DNA of 64,000 bases from Actinocatenispora sera (GCF_018324685.1 NZ_AP023354.1:2294001-2358000), one strand, 5' to 3'. Positions 1-8,681 are shown, counted from the first letter of the stretch. Made by a program: numbers and translations. The notes: generated by a model not told the origin, from the sequence alone.

Positions 1-911
1 TGCACGTCGAGCACCGACAGGAAGACCGCGATGCGCAGCCAGTCGCCGTCGCCGACGCCGAACTTGTCGTCGTGCAACTGCTCGATGCCGAGCACGGTGC
101 CGTCGCTCGCCGCGACGACCGCGTCCGGGTCGGTCGGGGTGGTCCGCTGCGGGTCGCGGAAGAACGCCGCCGCCGGCACCGCCGCCAGCGCCGGAACCAG
201 CCACAGCTTCGAGGACGGCCGCGCCCGCTTGGCGAGCAGCGCCAGCCCGAGGCAGGCGACCCCGGCGGCGACGCCGTTCGAGTCCAGGTGCATCCCGCCG
301 GTCAGCGGTACGCTGCTGGGCCGCGTCACCGGTGCCAGCCGCTCGGCGAGCGCCGGTTCGGCCGGGGTGAACCGCAGCCGGTGCACCCGCAGCGCCGGCC
401 GGTGCCGCAGCAGCAGATCGGAGCCGACACCGTGCCGGTCGGTCAGATCGGCCAGCTCGGCCGCGGCCGGATCGGTCATCCGGGCTGCCGTGGCCACGAC
501 CAGGACACCGCCCGGCGCCACCAGCTCGCGCAGCTCGGCGAGCAGCTCGGCGGCCGCCGCGGCCAGCCCGGCCAGCGGCTGGGCCACGATCACCACGTCG
601 CACGGCTTCGCGTCGGCCAGCGAGTCGACGACCTCGACCCGGTCCGGCCGGGTCGAGGCGAGCTCGGCGACCTGCGCCGGCGCCTCGATGCTGCCCGCGT
701 CGGCGAGCACGACCAGGCGGTCCTCGGTGGTGGCGGCGTCGAGCGCGCCGGCCAGCACCGGCGAGTCGGCCGGCACCCCGACCAGCAGCGCCGACTTCGG
801 CCCCGGATGGCGGGTCAGCTCGGACAGCAGCGCGCGGGCCAGCCGCGCGCTCGGCCGGGTGGTACGCAGCGGCAGCACGTCACGGCTCGCGCCGGTGCGG
901 CTCGTGGTCAT
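1..911 (-). CDS. psd: Phosphatidylserine decarboxylase with N-terminal methyltransferase-like domain (partial, cut by window edge)
   Basis: Only the first 303 codons are in the window; the C-terminal part lies before base 1. The last 90 or so visible residues match phosphatidylserine decarboxylase: a hydrophobic segment, then FFRDPQR, ASDGTVLGIEQ and the family block VFLSVLDV, which in the family continues into HVNRxP. The enzyme makes phosphatidylethanolamine at the membrane and self-cleaves at a C-terminal Ser site that is outside the window. The first 180 or so residues form a separate alpha/beta domain recalling a class I SAM methyltransferase (LLVGVPADS early, LRELVAPGGVLVVA later), but the glycine-rich motif I is degenerate, so methyl transfer is not claimed. 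The ATG at 911 has GGAG 11 bases upstream. Family call is firm; the role of the N-terminal domain is unknown. Confidence 0.75.
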   Translation of the reverse strand, partial: MTTSRTGASRDVLPLRTTRPSARLARALLSELTRHPGPKSALLVGVPADSPVLAGALDAATTEDRLVVLADAGSIEAPAQVAELASTRPDRVEVVDSLADAKPCDVVIVAQPLAGLAAAAAELLAELRELVAPGGVLVVATAARMTDPAAAELADLTDRHGVGSDLLLRHRPALRVHRLRFTPAEPALAERLAPVTRPSSVPLTGGMHLDSNGVAAGVACLGLALLAKRARPSSKLWLVPALAAVPAAAFFRDPQRTTPTDPDAVVAASDGTVLGIEQLHDDKFGVGDGDWLRIAVFLSVLDV

Positions 912-984
912 GGTGACGGGTGCTCCGTCCTGATCGGCGGGCTGACGACGCCACCGTACCCGTGCGGCGCGCCACGGCCCGCGG

Positions 985-1215
985 TCAGGTCTTGCTCCGG
1001 CCCACCCGGACCGCGGCGAACAGCCCGACCGCGCCGATCACGATCAACGACAGGGCGAGCAGCCAGCCGAACGGCAGCTCGATCGAGGAGACCTCGGCCA
1101 CCAGCCACCAGCCACCCGCGCCGAGAAAGATCAGCCCGAACACCAGCGACAGCACGTCGGTCGGATGCGGAGCCAGCCCACGCCGTCGCTCGGTCTCGTC
1201 CTCGCGCTGGTTCAC
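985..1215 (-). CDS. Small two-helix membrane protein (76 aa)
   Basis: This short protein has a charged N-terminus (NQREDETERRRG) followed by two hydrophobic segments at about residues 22-45 and 50-68 and a basic tail, so it is an inner-membrane protein of unknown function. The GTG start overlaps the TGA of the upstream PspC/LiaF-like gene (GTGA), and GGAGG lies 7 bases before it, so the two are translationally coupled. Co-transcription with the PspC gene suggests a role in the same envelope-stress module. It is not recognised as a named family. Confidence 0.7.
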   Translation of the reverse strand: MNQREDETERRRGLAPHPTDVLSLVFGLIFLGAGGWWLVAEVSSIELPFGWLLALSLIVIGAVGLFAAVRVGRSKT

Positions 1216-3038
1216 CGGGTCACCTCCACGTCGCCGGCGTTGTTCTTGATCTGCAGTTCCAGGGTGCCGCCGCCGGGCCCGTCCGGGCCGAGATCGGTGC
1301 GTTCCTGGGACTTGTTGTGCGGAGCTTCCACCCGCTGACCGAACAGGGTCGCATCGCCCAGACCGGGCTCGAGCGTCACCGTGACGTCCACGTTCGGCGG
1401 GAGCAGGACCTTCACGTCGCCGACCGAGTTGTGCACGCTGACCGCCTCGTGCTGGCCGGTGAAGTCCACATTGGACAGATCGAGGGTCGAGTCGCCGACC
1501 GAGCCGTTGTACTCCGGGCGCAGCGACCCCACGTCCCGGGGTACCCAGACGTGGTCGCCGGGGGCGAACTCCCGGGAGCGCGACGGGGCGTCCCACTGCG
1601 CGTTCTCGGAGAACCAGGCGACCGGCAGGGCGAGCGCGAACACGCAGCCCAGGATGATCAACCAGCGGGCCCGGCCGCGCCAGGCGCCGAACACCAGGCC
1701 GCCGCCGAGCACCACCAGCCCGAGGGCGAAGAACGCCGACACGGGTACGTGCAGGCCGGCCGCGGCGAGCACCGCGAGCGCGCCGATCGCCAGGCACAGC
1801 AGGAAGAACGTCAGCCGGCCCAGGATCGACTTCTGCTTCGGCGGCTTCGGCGGCTTCGCCCGGTACTGCGGTGGCGGGGGCGGCGGGAGCATTCCGCCGA
1901 TCGGTACCTCGCCGGCGCCGAGCGGGCTCGCGGTACCCGGGCCGTACGGGCCGTGCGGCGCGAACGGTGCGCGGTAGCCGGGCTGCTGCGCCGCCGTCGG
2001 CGGCACCGTGTAACTGGGCGCCGTCGGGGCGGGTGTCACCCGGTACCCGGCCGCCGGCGCGGCGCCGGCGGCCGCCATGGTCGGATCCGGCGCCGGTCGA
2101 CCCGCGCCGCCCGGCGCCGCGGCACCGGGCGGCGCGGCACCGGGCATGCTGTCGGTACCGGGCGGGGCCGCGGCGCCGTCGGTGGATCGGGTCTGGTTGC
2201 GACGGGTCAGCACCACGGCGACGACCAGCGCCACACCCATCACCAGCACCATGGCCCGGAAGCCGCTGTTGAACACGAAGAACACCAGCCCGATGCCGGC
2301 CACCCCGAGCAACACGGTGACCGCCGGGGAGGTCGCGGAGCGACCCCGCCCGACGAGCGACTCGACCGGGGCTGCCTGGTCGTCGTCGCGCGGCATGCAC
2401 AGCCAGCCCACCACGTAGGCGAGCAGGCCGACCCCGCCGAAGAACACCAGCACGGTGAGGACGACGCGCCACAGCACCGGGTCGGTGCCGGTGGCCCGGC
2501 CCAGCCCCGCGCAGACGCCGGCCACCTTCTTGCCCTGTACCGGCCGGATCAGCTGGTGTCGCCGGGCGAAACCGGTGATCGGCGGCGGTTCGTCCGCCCA
2601 GCCGGCACCGGACCCGCCGGGCGGCGGCGGTGGCGGCGTACCGCCACCGAACTGGCCGGCCGGTGGTGCGTCGGCGCCGAAGTTGCCGGCCGGTGGTGCG
2701 TCCGAGCCCAGGTTGGTGGTGGGCGACTCGTCCGCGGCGGCGAAGCTCGGTGCCTCGCCGCCGGCCTGGTAGCCGGGTGGGACGTCGTCCTCCGGCTCGG
2801 CCGGGCCCGCCGATCCGGCCGCTGGCGGCTCGGTCACGTCCGCCGGCCCGGCAGCGAGCGGTTCGGTCAGCTCGGCCGGTTCGGCTGGTAGCGGCTCGGT
2901 CGCGGCCGCCGGCCCGGTCTGCTCGGTTGCGGCGGCAGGCCGCTCGGCGGCCGCCGGATCGGTGCCGGCCGGCGGGGTCGGGCCGCCGGTGGGTGTGATC
3001 GGCTCGCGACCGTCGCTCGGCTCGGTCTCGCGGCTCAT
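1212..3038 (-). CDS. PspC-domain membrane protein with LiaF-like C-terminal domain
   Basis: The 608-residue protein starts with about 150 residues of Pro/Glu/Ala-rich low-complexity sequence, then a PspC domain at about 155-215 (GKKVAGVCAGLGRATGTDP and a hydrophobic helix ending in WLCMPRDDD), further membrane helices, and from about residue 480 a beta-rich domain (LDLSNVDFTGQHEAVSVHNS, then GDVKVLLPP) like the C-terminal domain of LiaF/VraT-type cell-envelope stress proteins. PspC senses or counters membrane stress; LiaF-like proteins repress a cognate kinase. The kinase/regulator pair is encoded divergently next door, which fits that role. The ATG at 3038 is preceded by AGGAGGGG; longer in-frame starts lack a site. 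Domain calls are firm, function inferred. Confidence 0.85.
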   Translation of the reverse strand: MSRETEPSDGREPITPTGGPTPPAGTDPAAAERPAAATEQTGPAAATEPLPAEPAELTEPLAAGPADVTEPPAAGSAGPAEPEDDVPPGYQAGGEAPSFAAADESPTTNLGSDAPPAGNFGADAPPAGQFGGGTPPPPPPGGSGAGWADEPPPITGFARRHQLIRPVQGKKVAGVCAGLGRATGTDPVLWRVVLTVLVFFGGVGLLAYVVGWLCMPRDDDQAAPVESLVGRGRSATSPAVTVLLGVAGIGLVFFVFNSGFRAMVLVMGVALVVAVVLTRRNQTRSTDGAAAPPGTDSMPGAAPPGAAAPGGAGRPAPDPTMAAAGAAPAAGYRVTPAPTAPSYTVPPTAAQQPGYRAPFAPHGPYGPGTASPLGAGEVPIGGMLPPPPPPQYRAKPPKPPKQKSILGRLTFFLLCLAIGALAVLAAAGLHVPVSAFFALGLVVLGGGLVFGAWRGRARWLIILGCVFALALPVAWFSENAQWDAPSRSREFAPGDHVWVPRDVGSLRPEYNGSVGDSTLDLSNVDFTGQHEAVSVHNSVGDVKVLLPPNVDVTVTLEPGLGDATLFGQRVEAPHNKSQERTDLGPDGPGGGTLELQIKNNAGDVEVTR

Positions 3039-3139
3039 CGACGCCCCTCCTGCTCCGGGACGCATCGCCCCGTAGAGACGCTGTTGTGGGACCTCATGCC
3101 TCGATCGTGCCCGCTGCCGGCCGGCCGGGCATCGGGGCC

Positions 3140-3165
3140 ACGACCCTGAGTCGACCCTGACCCTG
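3140..3165. promoter_or_regulatory. Direct repeats in the divergent PspC/kinase intergenic region
   Basis: The 193-base gap between the divergent PspC and kinase genes holds GACCCTGA at 3140 and again at 3151, followed at 3157 by ACCCTGGG. Spacing of 11 and 6 bases places repeats on one DNA face. A site for the neighbouring LuxR-type regulator is plausible but unproven. Confidence 0.3.
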
Positions 3166-3231
3166 GGCGGCCCGAAGGTCCGGGGTCGATCCGGTGGCCA
3201 GGGTGTTTCCCGCGTGTGAGGATCGATACGA

Positions 3232-4950
3232 GTGACACGATCGCCGCGCCAGCGTGAGGAGCCGGACATCAGCCACCCGACGGGACCCGAACCCGCCGAT
3301 CCGCGGCGGCAGGGTGAGCAGCCGACGGCGCCCGCCGCCGGCGGTGACCGGCTGAAGCCGTATCCGCCGCACTGGGCGGCACAGCACCAACCGCAACCGG
3401 TGTCGCCGGGAATGGTCGGTTCCGGTACCGGTCGTCCGCCGTGGTGGGGTCGGGGCGGGCCATCCGGCCCGCCCCGACCGGTTGCGTCCGGACGGTGGCA
3501 AACCCCACCGGCCCAGGCCCAGCCGACCCAGCCGGCGCCGGTCCCGCCTCAGGCCCAGGGCCAGCGGGGGTGGCACGCGGGCGAACCGACGCGGCAGCAA
3601 CCGGCGGGCCAGCCCGCCGGCATGCCGGCCACGGGGCAGAACCGGCGACCACCGATCGCGCTGCGCCCACCGGCGCCGGCTCCGGTGCCGCCCGGCCCGA
3701 GGCTCTACCGGTCGACGAACGGTCGCGCGCTGGCCGGTGTCGCCGCCGGCATCGCCCAGCATCTCCGGGTACCGGTGCTCGCGGTGCGGATCGCGTTCGT
3801 GGTCCTGCTCGTCGCGTACGGCCTGGGCGCCATTCTCTACGCCGCGTTCTGGGCGGTGCTGCCGGTCGACCGCAGTACCCCACCGAGCCGCCGCGACGTC
3901 GGCCAGTTGTCGGCGTTGGCGGCGCTGAGCATCGGCCTGGTCACCCTGCTCGGGATGGCCGGCTGGGGCGGTACGGCGTTCCTGATCGGGCTGCTCGCCG
4001 CGGTCGTCGCGGTCGGTGTCGGGGTGATCTGGCACCAGGCCGATCCGGACCGGCGCCGCCGGATGGAGGACGCCGGTGTCCCGGACGTGTCGAAGGTGCC
4101 GGTGCTCGGTGCGCTGAGCGGTGCGCTGGGCGACCGGCGGTCGATGATCCTGCGGTTCGGCGGCGGTGCGCTGCTGGTCGCGGTCGGCATCATCGGGCTG
4201 GTCGTGGTCACCTCGGCGCTGGCCGGCGCCCAGATCAGCTGGACCGCGCTGCTCAACGGCCTGCTGTTCGCGCTGCTCGCGGTGCTCGGCATCACGGTGG
4301 TGTTCGGGCCGGTGCTGTGGCGCTCGGTCGGCGCGCTGCGCACCGAGCGGGAGGCCCGGATCCGGGAGACGGAGCGGGCCGAGATCGCCGCGATGGTGCA
4401 CGACCAGGTGTTGCACACGCTCGCGCTGATCCAGCGCAACTCCGGTGACGCGCGGGAGGTGGCGCGGCTGGCCCGGGGGCAGGAACGCAGCCTGCGCAAC
4501 TGGCTGTACAAGCCGACCGCGTCGCCGGCGGAGAAGCTGTCCGCAGCGCTGGAGGAGGCCTCGGCCGAGGTCGAGGACACGTACGCGATCAGCGTCGACA
4601 CGGTCGTCGTCGGTGACGTGGACGTCGACTCGGACGTGGCGGCGCTCGCCGCGGCCGCCCGCGAGGCGATGGTGAACGCCGGCAAGCACGCCGGCGTCGA
4701 CACCATCTCGCTGTATGCGGAGGTCGAGCCCGAGCAGGTCAGCGTGTTCGTCCGGGATCGGGGTGCCGGCTTCGAGCTGGCCGCGGTGCGGGATGATCGG
4801 CACGGGGTGCAGGGCTCCATCATCGGCCGGATGCAGCGGCACGGCGGCCGGGCGGAGATCCGCAGCACTCCGGGCGAGGGCACCGAGGTCCGGCTGTACC
4901 TGCCGCGCCGGTCCGACGAGGGCACGAACAAGGAGAGCGGACATGACTGA
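3232..4950 (+). CDS. PspC-domain sensor histidine kinase (LiaS/NarL-type)
   Basis: The 572-residue protein has a Pro/Gln-rich cytoplasmic-type N-terminus (1-155), a PspC domain at about 158-216 (STNGRALAGVAAGIAQHLRV), several membrane helices to about residue 365, a HisKA_3 dimerisation box with the phospho-acceptor in AAMVHDQVLHTLA (His390), and a HATPase domain at about 465-560 (EAMVNAGKHAG N-box, DRGAGF G1 box, GEGTEVRLYLP end). It should autophosphorylate and pass phosphate to the response regulator encoded 8 bases overlapping downstream. Fusion of PspC to the kinase means the membrane-stress sensor is built in. GTG at 3232 is the earliest start without running into the divergent promoter region; it has no strong ribosome site, so the true start could be a little later. 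Confidence 0.88.
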   Translation: MTRSPRQREEPDISHPTGPEPADPRRQGEQPTAPAAGGDRLKPYPPHWAAQHQPQPVSPGMVGSGTGRPPWWGRGGPSGPPRPVASGRWQTPPAQAQPTQPAPVPPQAQGQRGWHAGEPTRQQPAGQPAGMPATGQNRRPPIALRPPAPAPVPPGPRLYRSTNGRALAGVAAGIAQHLRVPVLAVRIAFVVLLVAYGLGAILYAAFWAVLPVDRSTPPSRRDVGQLSALAALSIGLVTLLGMAGWGGTAFLIGLLAAVVAVGVGVIWHQADPDRRRRMEDAGVPDVSKVPVLGALSGALGDRRSMILRFGGGALLVAVGIIGLVVVTSALAGAQISWTALLNGLLFALLAVLGITVVFGPVLWRSVGALRTEREARIRETERAEIAAMVHDQVLHTLALIQRNSGDAREVARLARGQERSLRNWLYKPTASPAEKLSAALEEASAEVEDTYAISVDTVVVGDVDVDSDVAALAAAAREAMVNAGKHAGVDTISLYAEVEPEQVSVFVRDRGAGFELAAVRDDRHGVQGSIIGRMQRHGGRAEIRSTPGEGTEVRLYLPRRSDEGTNKESGHD

Positions 4951-5596
4951 CGAGAGCCGCCCGCTGCGGGTGTTCCTGGTCGACGACCACGCCATGTTCC
5001 GCGCCGGGGTCCGGGCCGAACTCGGTACCCGGGTGTCCGTGGTGGGCGAGGCGGCGACCGTCGCCGAGGCGATCTCGTCGATCGCCGCGCACGAGCCGGA
5101 CGTGGTGCTGCTCGACGTGCACATGCCCGACGGCGGCGGCCGAGCCGTGCTGGAGGCGATGCGCAAGACGCACCCGCAGGTCAAGTTCCTGGCGCTGTCG
5201 GTGTCCGACGCGGCGGAGGACGTGATCGGGCTGATCCGGGCGGGCGCCCGCGGGTACGTCACGAAGACCATCTCGGCCGAGGAGCTCGCCGCCGCGATCC
5301 GCCGGGTCGCCGAGGGCGACGCGGTGTTCAGCCCGCGGCTGGCCGGTTTCGTCCTGGACGCCTTCGCGGCCCGGCCGGACCAGCCGGTCAGCGACCCGGA
5401 GCTGGACCAGCTGACGAACCGGGAGCGCGAGGTGCTGCGGCTGCTCGCCCGCGGCTACGCGTACAAGGAGATCGCGAAGGAGCTGTACATCTCGATCAAG
5501 ACGGTCGAGACGCACGTCTCCAACGTCCTGCGCAAGCTGCAGATGTCCAACCGGTACGAGCTGTCCCGCTGGGCCGCCGACCGTCGCCTGGTGTGA
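4943..5596 (+). CDS. LuxR-family response regulator
   Basis: A 217-residue NarL/LiaR-type regulator. The receiver domain has the acidic pair in VDDHAMF (Asp14-Asp15), phospho-acceptor Asp58 in VVLLDVHMPD, and the conserved Lys in YVTKTISAEEL. The C-terminal LuxR helix-turn-helix is at about 150-210 (LTNREREVLRLLARG, then KTVETHVSNVLRKL). The ATG overlaps the kinase stop by 8 bases, so the pair is coupled. It probably controls the divergent PspC/LiaF-like operon in response to envelope stress; that target is inferred from position. Confidence 0.92.
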   Translation: MTDESRPLRVFLVDDHAMFRAGVRAELGTRVSVVGEAATVAEAISSIAAHEPDVVLLDVHMPDGGGRAVLEAMRKTHPQVKFLALSVSDAAEDVIGLIRAGARGYVTKTISAEELAAAIRRVAEGDAVFSPRLAGFVLDAFAARPDQPVSDPELDQLTNREREVLRLLARGYAYKEIAKELYISIKTVETHVSNVLRKLQMSNRYELSRWAADRRLV

Positions 5597-6034
5597 CACC
5601 GGCCCGGTCCTATCCAACGGCGTCGATACCTCGGATGAATTGATCCGATTCCCGCCATTGCTGTGCTCGGCTTGCTTCGCCGTTTCCTGCTTTCGTCCGC
5701 ATCCATTCTTCGCTTTCCGCAATGGACGATCGGTACGTTGCCGGGGGATGGTGACCATCCGTGTGATTGTTCGTGCCGCTGCGCAACGTCATATCGTGTG
5801 TGGTGGTTGCTGATGATCGCTGTGAACTAGCTCCCCTACGTTGGGTCTTGTTCCAAACACGGGATTCGCGTAGTGTCTGGCTCGTTTTCCCCTTTTTTCC
5901 AGCAGAGCTGGTTGCCTCTGCGCGATTGGACCTCGTGCCGGGGCGGCCAAGATCCTCAACATGACATCCCGTGCCCGGCTGGCCGATCGGCGCAGCCGGG
6001 CAGTCCATCCCTCAAGCGCAGAGGAAGGCAATCA
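5597..6034. other. Intergenic region before the thioester adhesin gene
   Basis: These 438 bases are clearly poorer in G+C than their surroundings and contain no convincing gene on either strand. A candidate promoter lies at 5848-5876, leaving a long untranslated leader of about 150 bases before the GTG at 6035. No riboswitch consensus was recognised. Confidence 0.5.
5848..5876 (+). promoter_or_regulatory. Candidate sigma-70-type promoter for the thioester surface protein
   Basis: TTGTTC at 5848-5853, a 17-base spacer and TAGTGT at 5871-5876 match the -35 and TAnnnT -10 elements used by the main actinobacterial sigma factor. It is the best placed promoter for the gene starting at 6035. Confidence 0.45.
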
Positions 6035-7219
6035 GTGTTCCCAGGAAAGAGCCGGCGTCGAGGCTTCGGCCTGCGCGCCGCGGTCGTGCTCGCCGCGACG
6101 GGCGCCCTCGTCTTCGGTGGCGCCGCTGCCGCTTCCGCCCAGGGCAACGACGGTGCGCAGAAGGACTCGGTCAAGCCGAACTCCGCTCTCCCACCGGGCG
6201 GTGCGAAGATCGGCACCCAGGGCAGCGGGGTCTCGGTGGAGACCAACAAGGGCAAGGCGCCGATCGTCGAGATCACGCTGACCTTCGCCGACGGGACCGT
6301 GAAGCACGCCTACTGCATCGATTACAAGCACGAGGCCGGTCGCAAGGGCACGCAGTACGACGCCGGTGCGTGGAACGCGTCGAACGTCAACAACCTGCCG
6401 AAGATCCAGTGGATCCTCACCAACAGCTTCCCGAACCAGACCGCGTCCTCGGTGCTGAAGGCTGCCGGTGTGACCGACATCGACGGGCTGCACAACAAGG
6501 AGCTGGACACCTACGCCGGTACCCAGACCGCGATCTGGCACTACAGCGACGGTGTGGAGCTGAAGGGCCCGGGCAGCCTGACGGGCGCCGACTACCAGGC
6601 GGCCGTGAAGGTGCACGACTACCTGATCGAGAAGGCGAAGGACGGCGCCGAGCCGCCGGCGCCGAGCGTGTCGATCTCCCCGGACCAGGCCTCCGGTCAC
6701 GTCGGTGACAAGGCCGGCCCGTTCACCGTCAAGGCCACCGGCGTCAAGGACGTCTCGGTGACCGCCGACAACGGCCAGGTCGTGGACGCCGACGGCAAGC
6801 CGGTGACCTCGCTGAGCAACGGCGGCAAGTTCTGGGTGAAGACCGACTCCGAGGGCACCGTCTCGGTGGCCGCGACCGGGAGCGGCACGCTGCCGAGCGG
6901 CTCGGTGTTCATGGTCAAGGGCCACGAGAACAAGTACCAGAAGCTGATCCTGGCCGACACCGCCACCCAGAAGGTGGGTGCGAAGGTGACCGTGACCGTC
7001 ACCGCGCAGCCGTCGGCCAGCCCGACCACGGCGGCGCCGTCCGCCTCGCCGTCGGAGACCAGCGCCGCGCCGGCCTCGCCGAGCGCGTCCGGTACCGCCG
7101 GTGGCGGCCTGCCGGTGACCGGTACCTCGCTGCCGATCATCATCGGTGTCGCGCTGGTGCTGCTGGTCGGTGGTGGCGCGGCCGTGTTCATGGCCCGCCG
7201 TCGTCGCCTGACGCACTGA
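6035..7219 (+). CDS. Thioester-domain (TED) cell-wall-anchored surface protein with LPVTG sortase signal
   Basis: A 394-residue exported protein. A signal peptide (SRRRGFGLRAAVVLAATGAL ending near ASA) is followed by a thioester domain: Cys94 in HAYCIDY and Gln164 in TQTAIW are the pair that forms an internal Cys-Gln thioester in Gram-positive adhesins. A beta-sandwich-like region follows (about 210-320), then a Ser/Pro/Thr/Ala-rich stalk, LPVTG at 359-363, a membrane helix and RRRR tail, the complete sortase anchoring signal. TED proteins bind host or surface amines covalently; here the target is unknown. The GTG start has GAGGAAGG 6 bases upstream; longer in-frame starts would hide the signal peptide. 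No sortase gene is in the window. Confidence 0.9.
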   Translation: MFPGKSRRRGFGLRAAVVLAATGALVFGGAAAASAQGNDGAQKDSVKPNSALPPGGAKIGTQGSGVSVETNKGKAPIVEITLTFADGTVKHAYCIDYKHEAGRKGTQYDAGAWNASNVNNLPKIQWILTNSFPNQTASSVLKAAGVTDIDGLHNKELDTYAGTQTAIWHYSDGVELKGPGSLTGADYQAAVKVHDYLIEKAKDGAEPPAPSVSISPDQASGHVGDKAGPFTVKATGVKDVSVTADNGQVVDADGKPVTSLSNGGKFWVKTDSEGTVSVAATGSGTLPSGSVFMVKGHENKYQKLILADTATQKVGAKVTVTVTAQPSASPTTAAPSASPSETSAAPASPSASGTAGGGLPVTGTSLPIIIGVALVLLVGGGAAVFMARRRRLTH

Positions 7220-7235
7220 GCTGACTGACCGAAAC

Positions 7236-7268
7236 ACGGCGCCCCGGGCAACCCGCCCGGGGCGCCGT
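7236..7268 (+). terminator. Intrinsic terminator after the TED gene
   Basis: A perfect 14-bp stem (7236-7249 with 7255-7268) closes a 5-base loop and is followed by TCTGTGT. It lies 16 bases after the stop codon. Confidence 0.8.
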
Positions 7269-7418
7269 TCTGTGTGGTCTGAACGTGCTGTGTGGGGACG
7301 TGAGCGAGCCGGGATCCAGGCGCCGGCTGGCAAGGCGGAGGAGGGTCCGTGTGCGAACGCACTCGGGCCCGACGACAACGCCGCCAGCAGGTGTCTGGGC
7401 CCGGCGCAGCGCCCCTTC

Positions 7419-8180
7419 CTACTTGGCGATGCGGAAGGCCTCGGCGATGCGGCCGGGGGACATGCCGGCCCGCTCGGCCTGGGCACCGAACCGTTCCCGC
7501 AGGCCACCGACGATCGCGTCCGGGTCGGGCAGCTGGCTGGCGTGCGAGCGCAGCGCCGCGATCTTGCGATCGAAGGTGTCGGTGATGTCGACGAAGTGGT
7601 CCGGCTCGGGCACGCCGGAGTACCAGACCTCCGGCACCGTCCAGGCGGCCAGACCCTCCTCGGCGAGCAGTTCCGGATGCGCGAACGGGTTCCGCGCGTC
7701 CGGGTACACCGCGTAGGTGGTGGCCTGGCCGACCGCCTGGTGGTCCGGGTGGCTCGGGCCGCCGAGCATCGACCAGCTGCGCACCGGGGAGTTGGTGAGG
7801 ACCCGGTCGGGCCGGAACCGGCGGATCTGCCGGGTGATGTCGCGCCGCAGCTGATGGGTCACGTACACCGCGCCGTCCGGGTAGCCGTCGAGGAAGTGCA
7901 CCTCGTGCACGCCGACGGCGGCGGCCGCCGCCTTCTGCTCGGCCTCCCGGATCTTCGGCATCTCGGCCCGCGGGGTGTCGTCGAAGCCGCCCGCGTCACC
8001 GCGGGTGACCAGCACGTACGCCACCTCGATGCCGGCGTCGGTCCACGCCGCGACGGTGCCTGCGGCGCCGAAGTCGATGTCGTCGGGGTGCGCGAACACC
8101 GCGAGCACCCGCCTGACCCCGTCGTCGCCGGTCGGCCGGCCGTCTCGTTCGCTCTCCGCACGATCGTCCTGTTCGCTCAC
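7419..8180 (-). CDS. PIG-L family deacetylase
   Basis: A 253-residue LmbE/PIG-L zinc hydrolase. The zinc-binding signature AHPDDIDFGAAGT is near residue 30 and the second ligand region SHPDHQAVG near 145. Relatives deacetylate N-acetylglucosaminyl groups, for example in mycothiol synthesis (MshB, Mca) or antibiotic tailoring; this protein has no feature that fixes the substrate, and it is not adjacent to mycothiol genes. The GTG at 8180 was chosen because the family domain begins 22 residues later; there is no strong ribosome site. It lies 44 bases downstream of the chorismate mutase gene on the same strand and may be co-transcribed with it. Confidence 0.85.
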   Translation of the reverse strand: MSEQDDRAESERDGRPTGDDGVRRVLAVFAHPDDIDFGAAGTVAAWTDAGIEVAYVLVTRGDAGGFDDTPRAEMPKIREAEQKAAAAAVGVHEVHFLDGYPDGAVYVTHQLRRDITRQIRRFRPDRVLTNSPVRSWSMLGGPSHPDHQAVGQATTYAVYPDARNPFAHPELLAEEGLAAWTVPEVWYSGVPEPDHFVDITDTFDRKIAALRSHASQLPDPDAIVGGLRERFGAQAERAGMSPGRIAEAFRIAK

Positions 8181-8224
8181 CGCACGATCGTAGAAGGTGG
8201 CGCCGGCACGAGGCGGCACCGACG

Positions 8225-8533
8225 TCAGGGGGTCTCGGTACCGCCGAGCGGGCCGCGGCCGGCGCGCAGGATCAGCAACGCCACCTGGGTGCCGTCCGGG
8301 CCCATGCCCTCCCGGTACCGCTCCATGATCACGCGCTCCCGGGACAGCACCAGCCGGGTACCGCCGGATGCGATGCGGGTGGCGCCGACCTCCCGCGAGG
8401 CAGCGGCGCGTTCCTGCCACAGGGCGATGATCTGGCCGTCTATCTCGTCGATGCGTCGTCGCAGAGTCGAGATCCGGTCGCTCGCCGCGGGCTGGTCGGT
8501 ACCGGTCTCGGGGCTGTCGGTTGCTGGGCTCAT
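8225..8533 (-). CDS. Chorismate mutase, AroQ type
   Basis: A 102-residue single-domain helical protein. ISTLRRRIDEIDGQIIALWQ is the family N-terminal helix with the conserved substrate Arg, followed by REVGATRI, and the C-terminal RERVIMERYREGMGPDG and ALLILRAGRG typical of actinobacterial monofunctional chorismate mutases. It converts chorismate to prephenate for phenylalanine and tyrosine synthesis. The ATG at 8533 has AAGGAG 8 bases upstream; an earlier in-frame ATG at 8605 lacks one. Confidence 0.9.
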   Translation of the reverse strand: MSPATDSPETGTDQPAASDRISTLRRRIDEIDGQIIALWQERAAASREVGATRIASGGTRLVLSRERVIMERYREGMGPDGTQVALLILRAGRGPLGGTETP

Positions 8534-8650
8534 CTGCCGTGCTCCTTCGTCGGAAGCCCGATGAGGCGCGACGGCACGATGCCCGTGATTCTGACGCTCG
8601 CTCATCGGATGCTCCTGGTCGTCGGCCCGGCACCCCGCCCCGGCAGACGA

Positions 8651-8681
8651 AACGCCCCGGGCTCGGGGAGCCCGGGGCGTT
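8651..8681 (-). terminator. Intrinsic terminator downstream of the M4 protease gene
   Basis: AACGCCCCGGGCTC and its exact complement form a 14-bp stem with a 3-base loop. Read leftwards it lies about 158 bases after the protease stop codon and is followed by TCGTCTGCC. It sits in an otherwise empty 305-base gap (8534-8838). Confidence 0.65.

Noticed and set aside
72-2891. Very long open frame on the + strand opposite psd and the PspC gene
   Set aside because: Its protein is Arg/Gly/His-rich with no domain pattern, as expected for the antisense of a GC-rich gene; the opposite strand encodes recognisable families.
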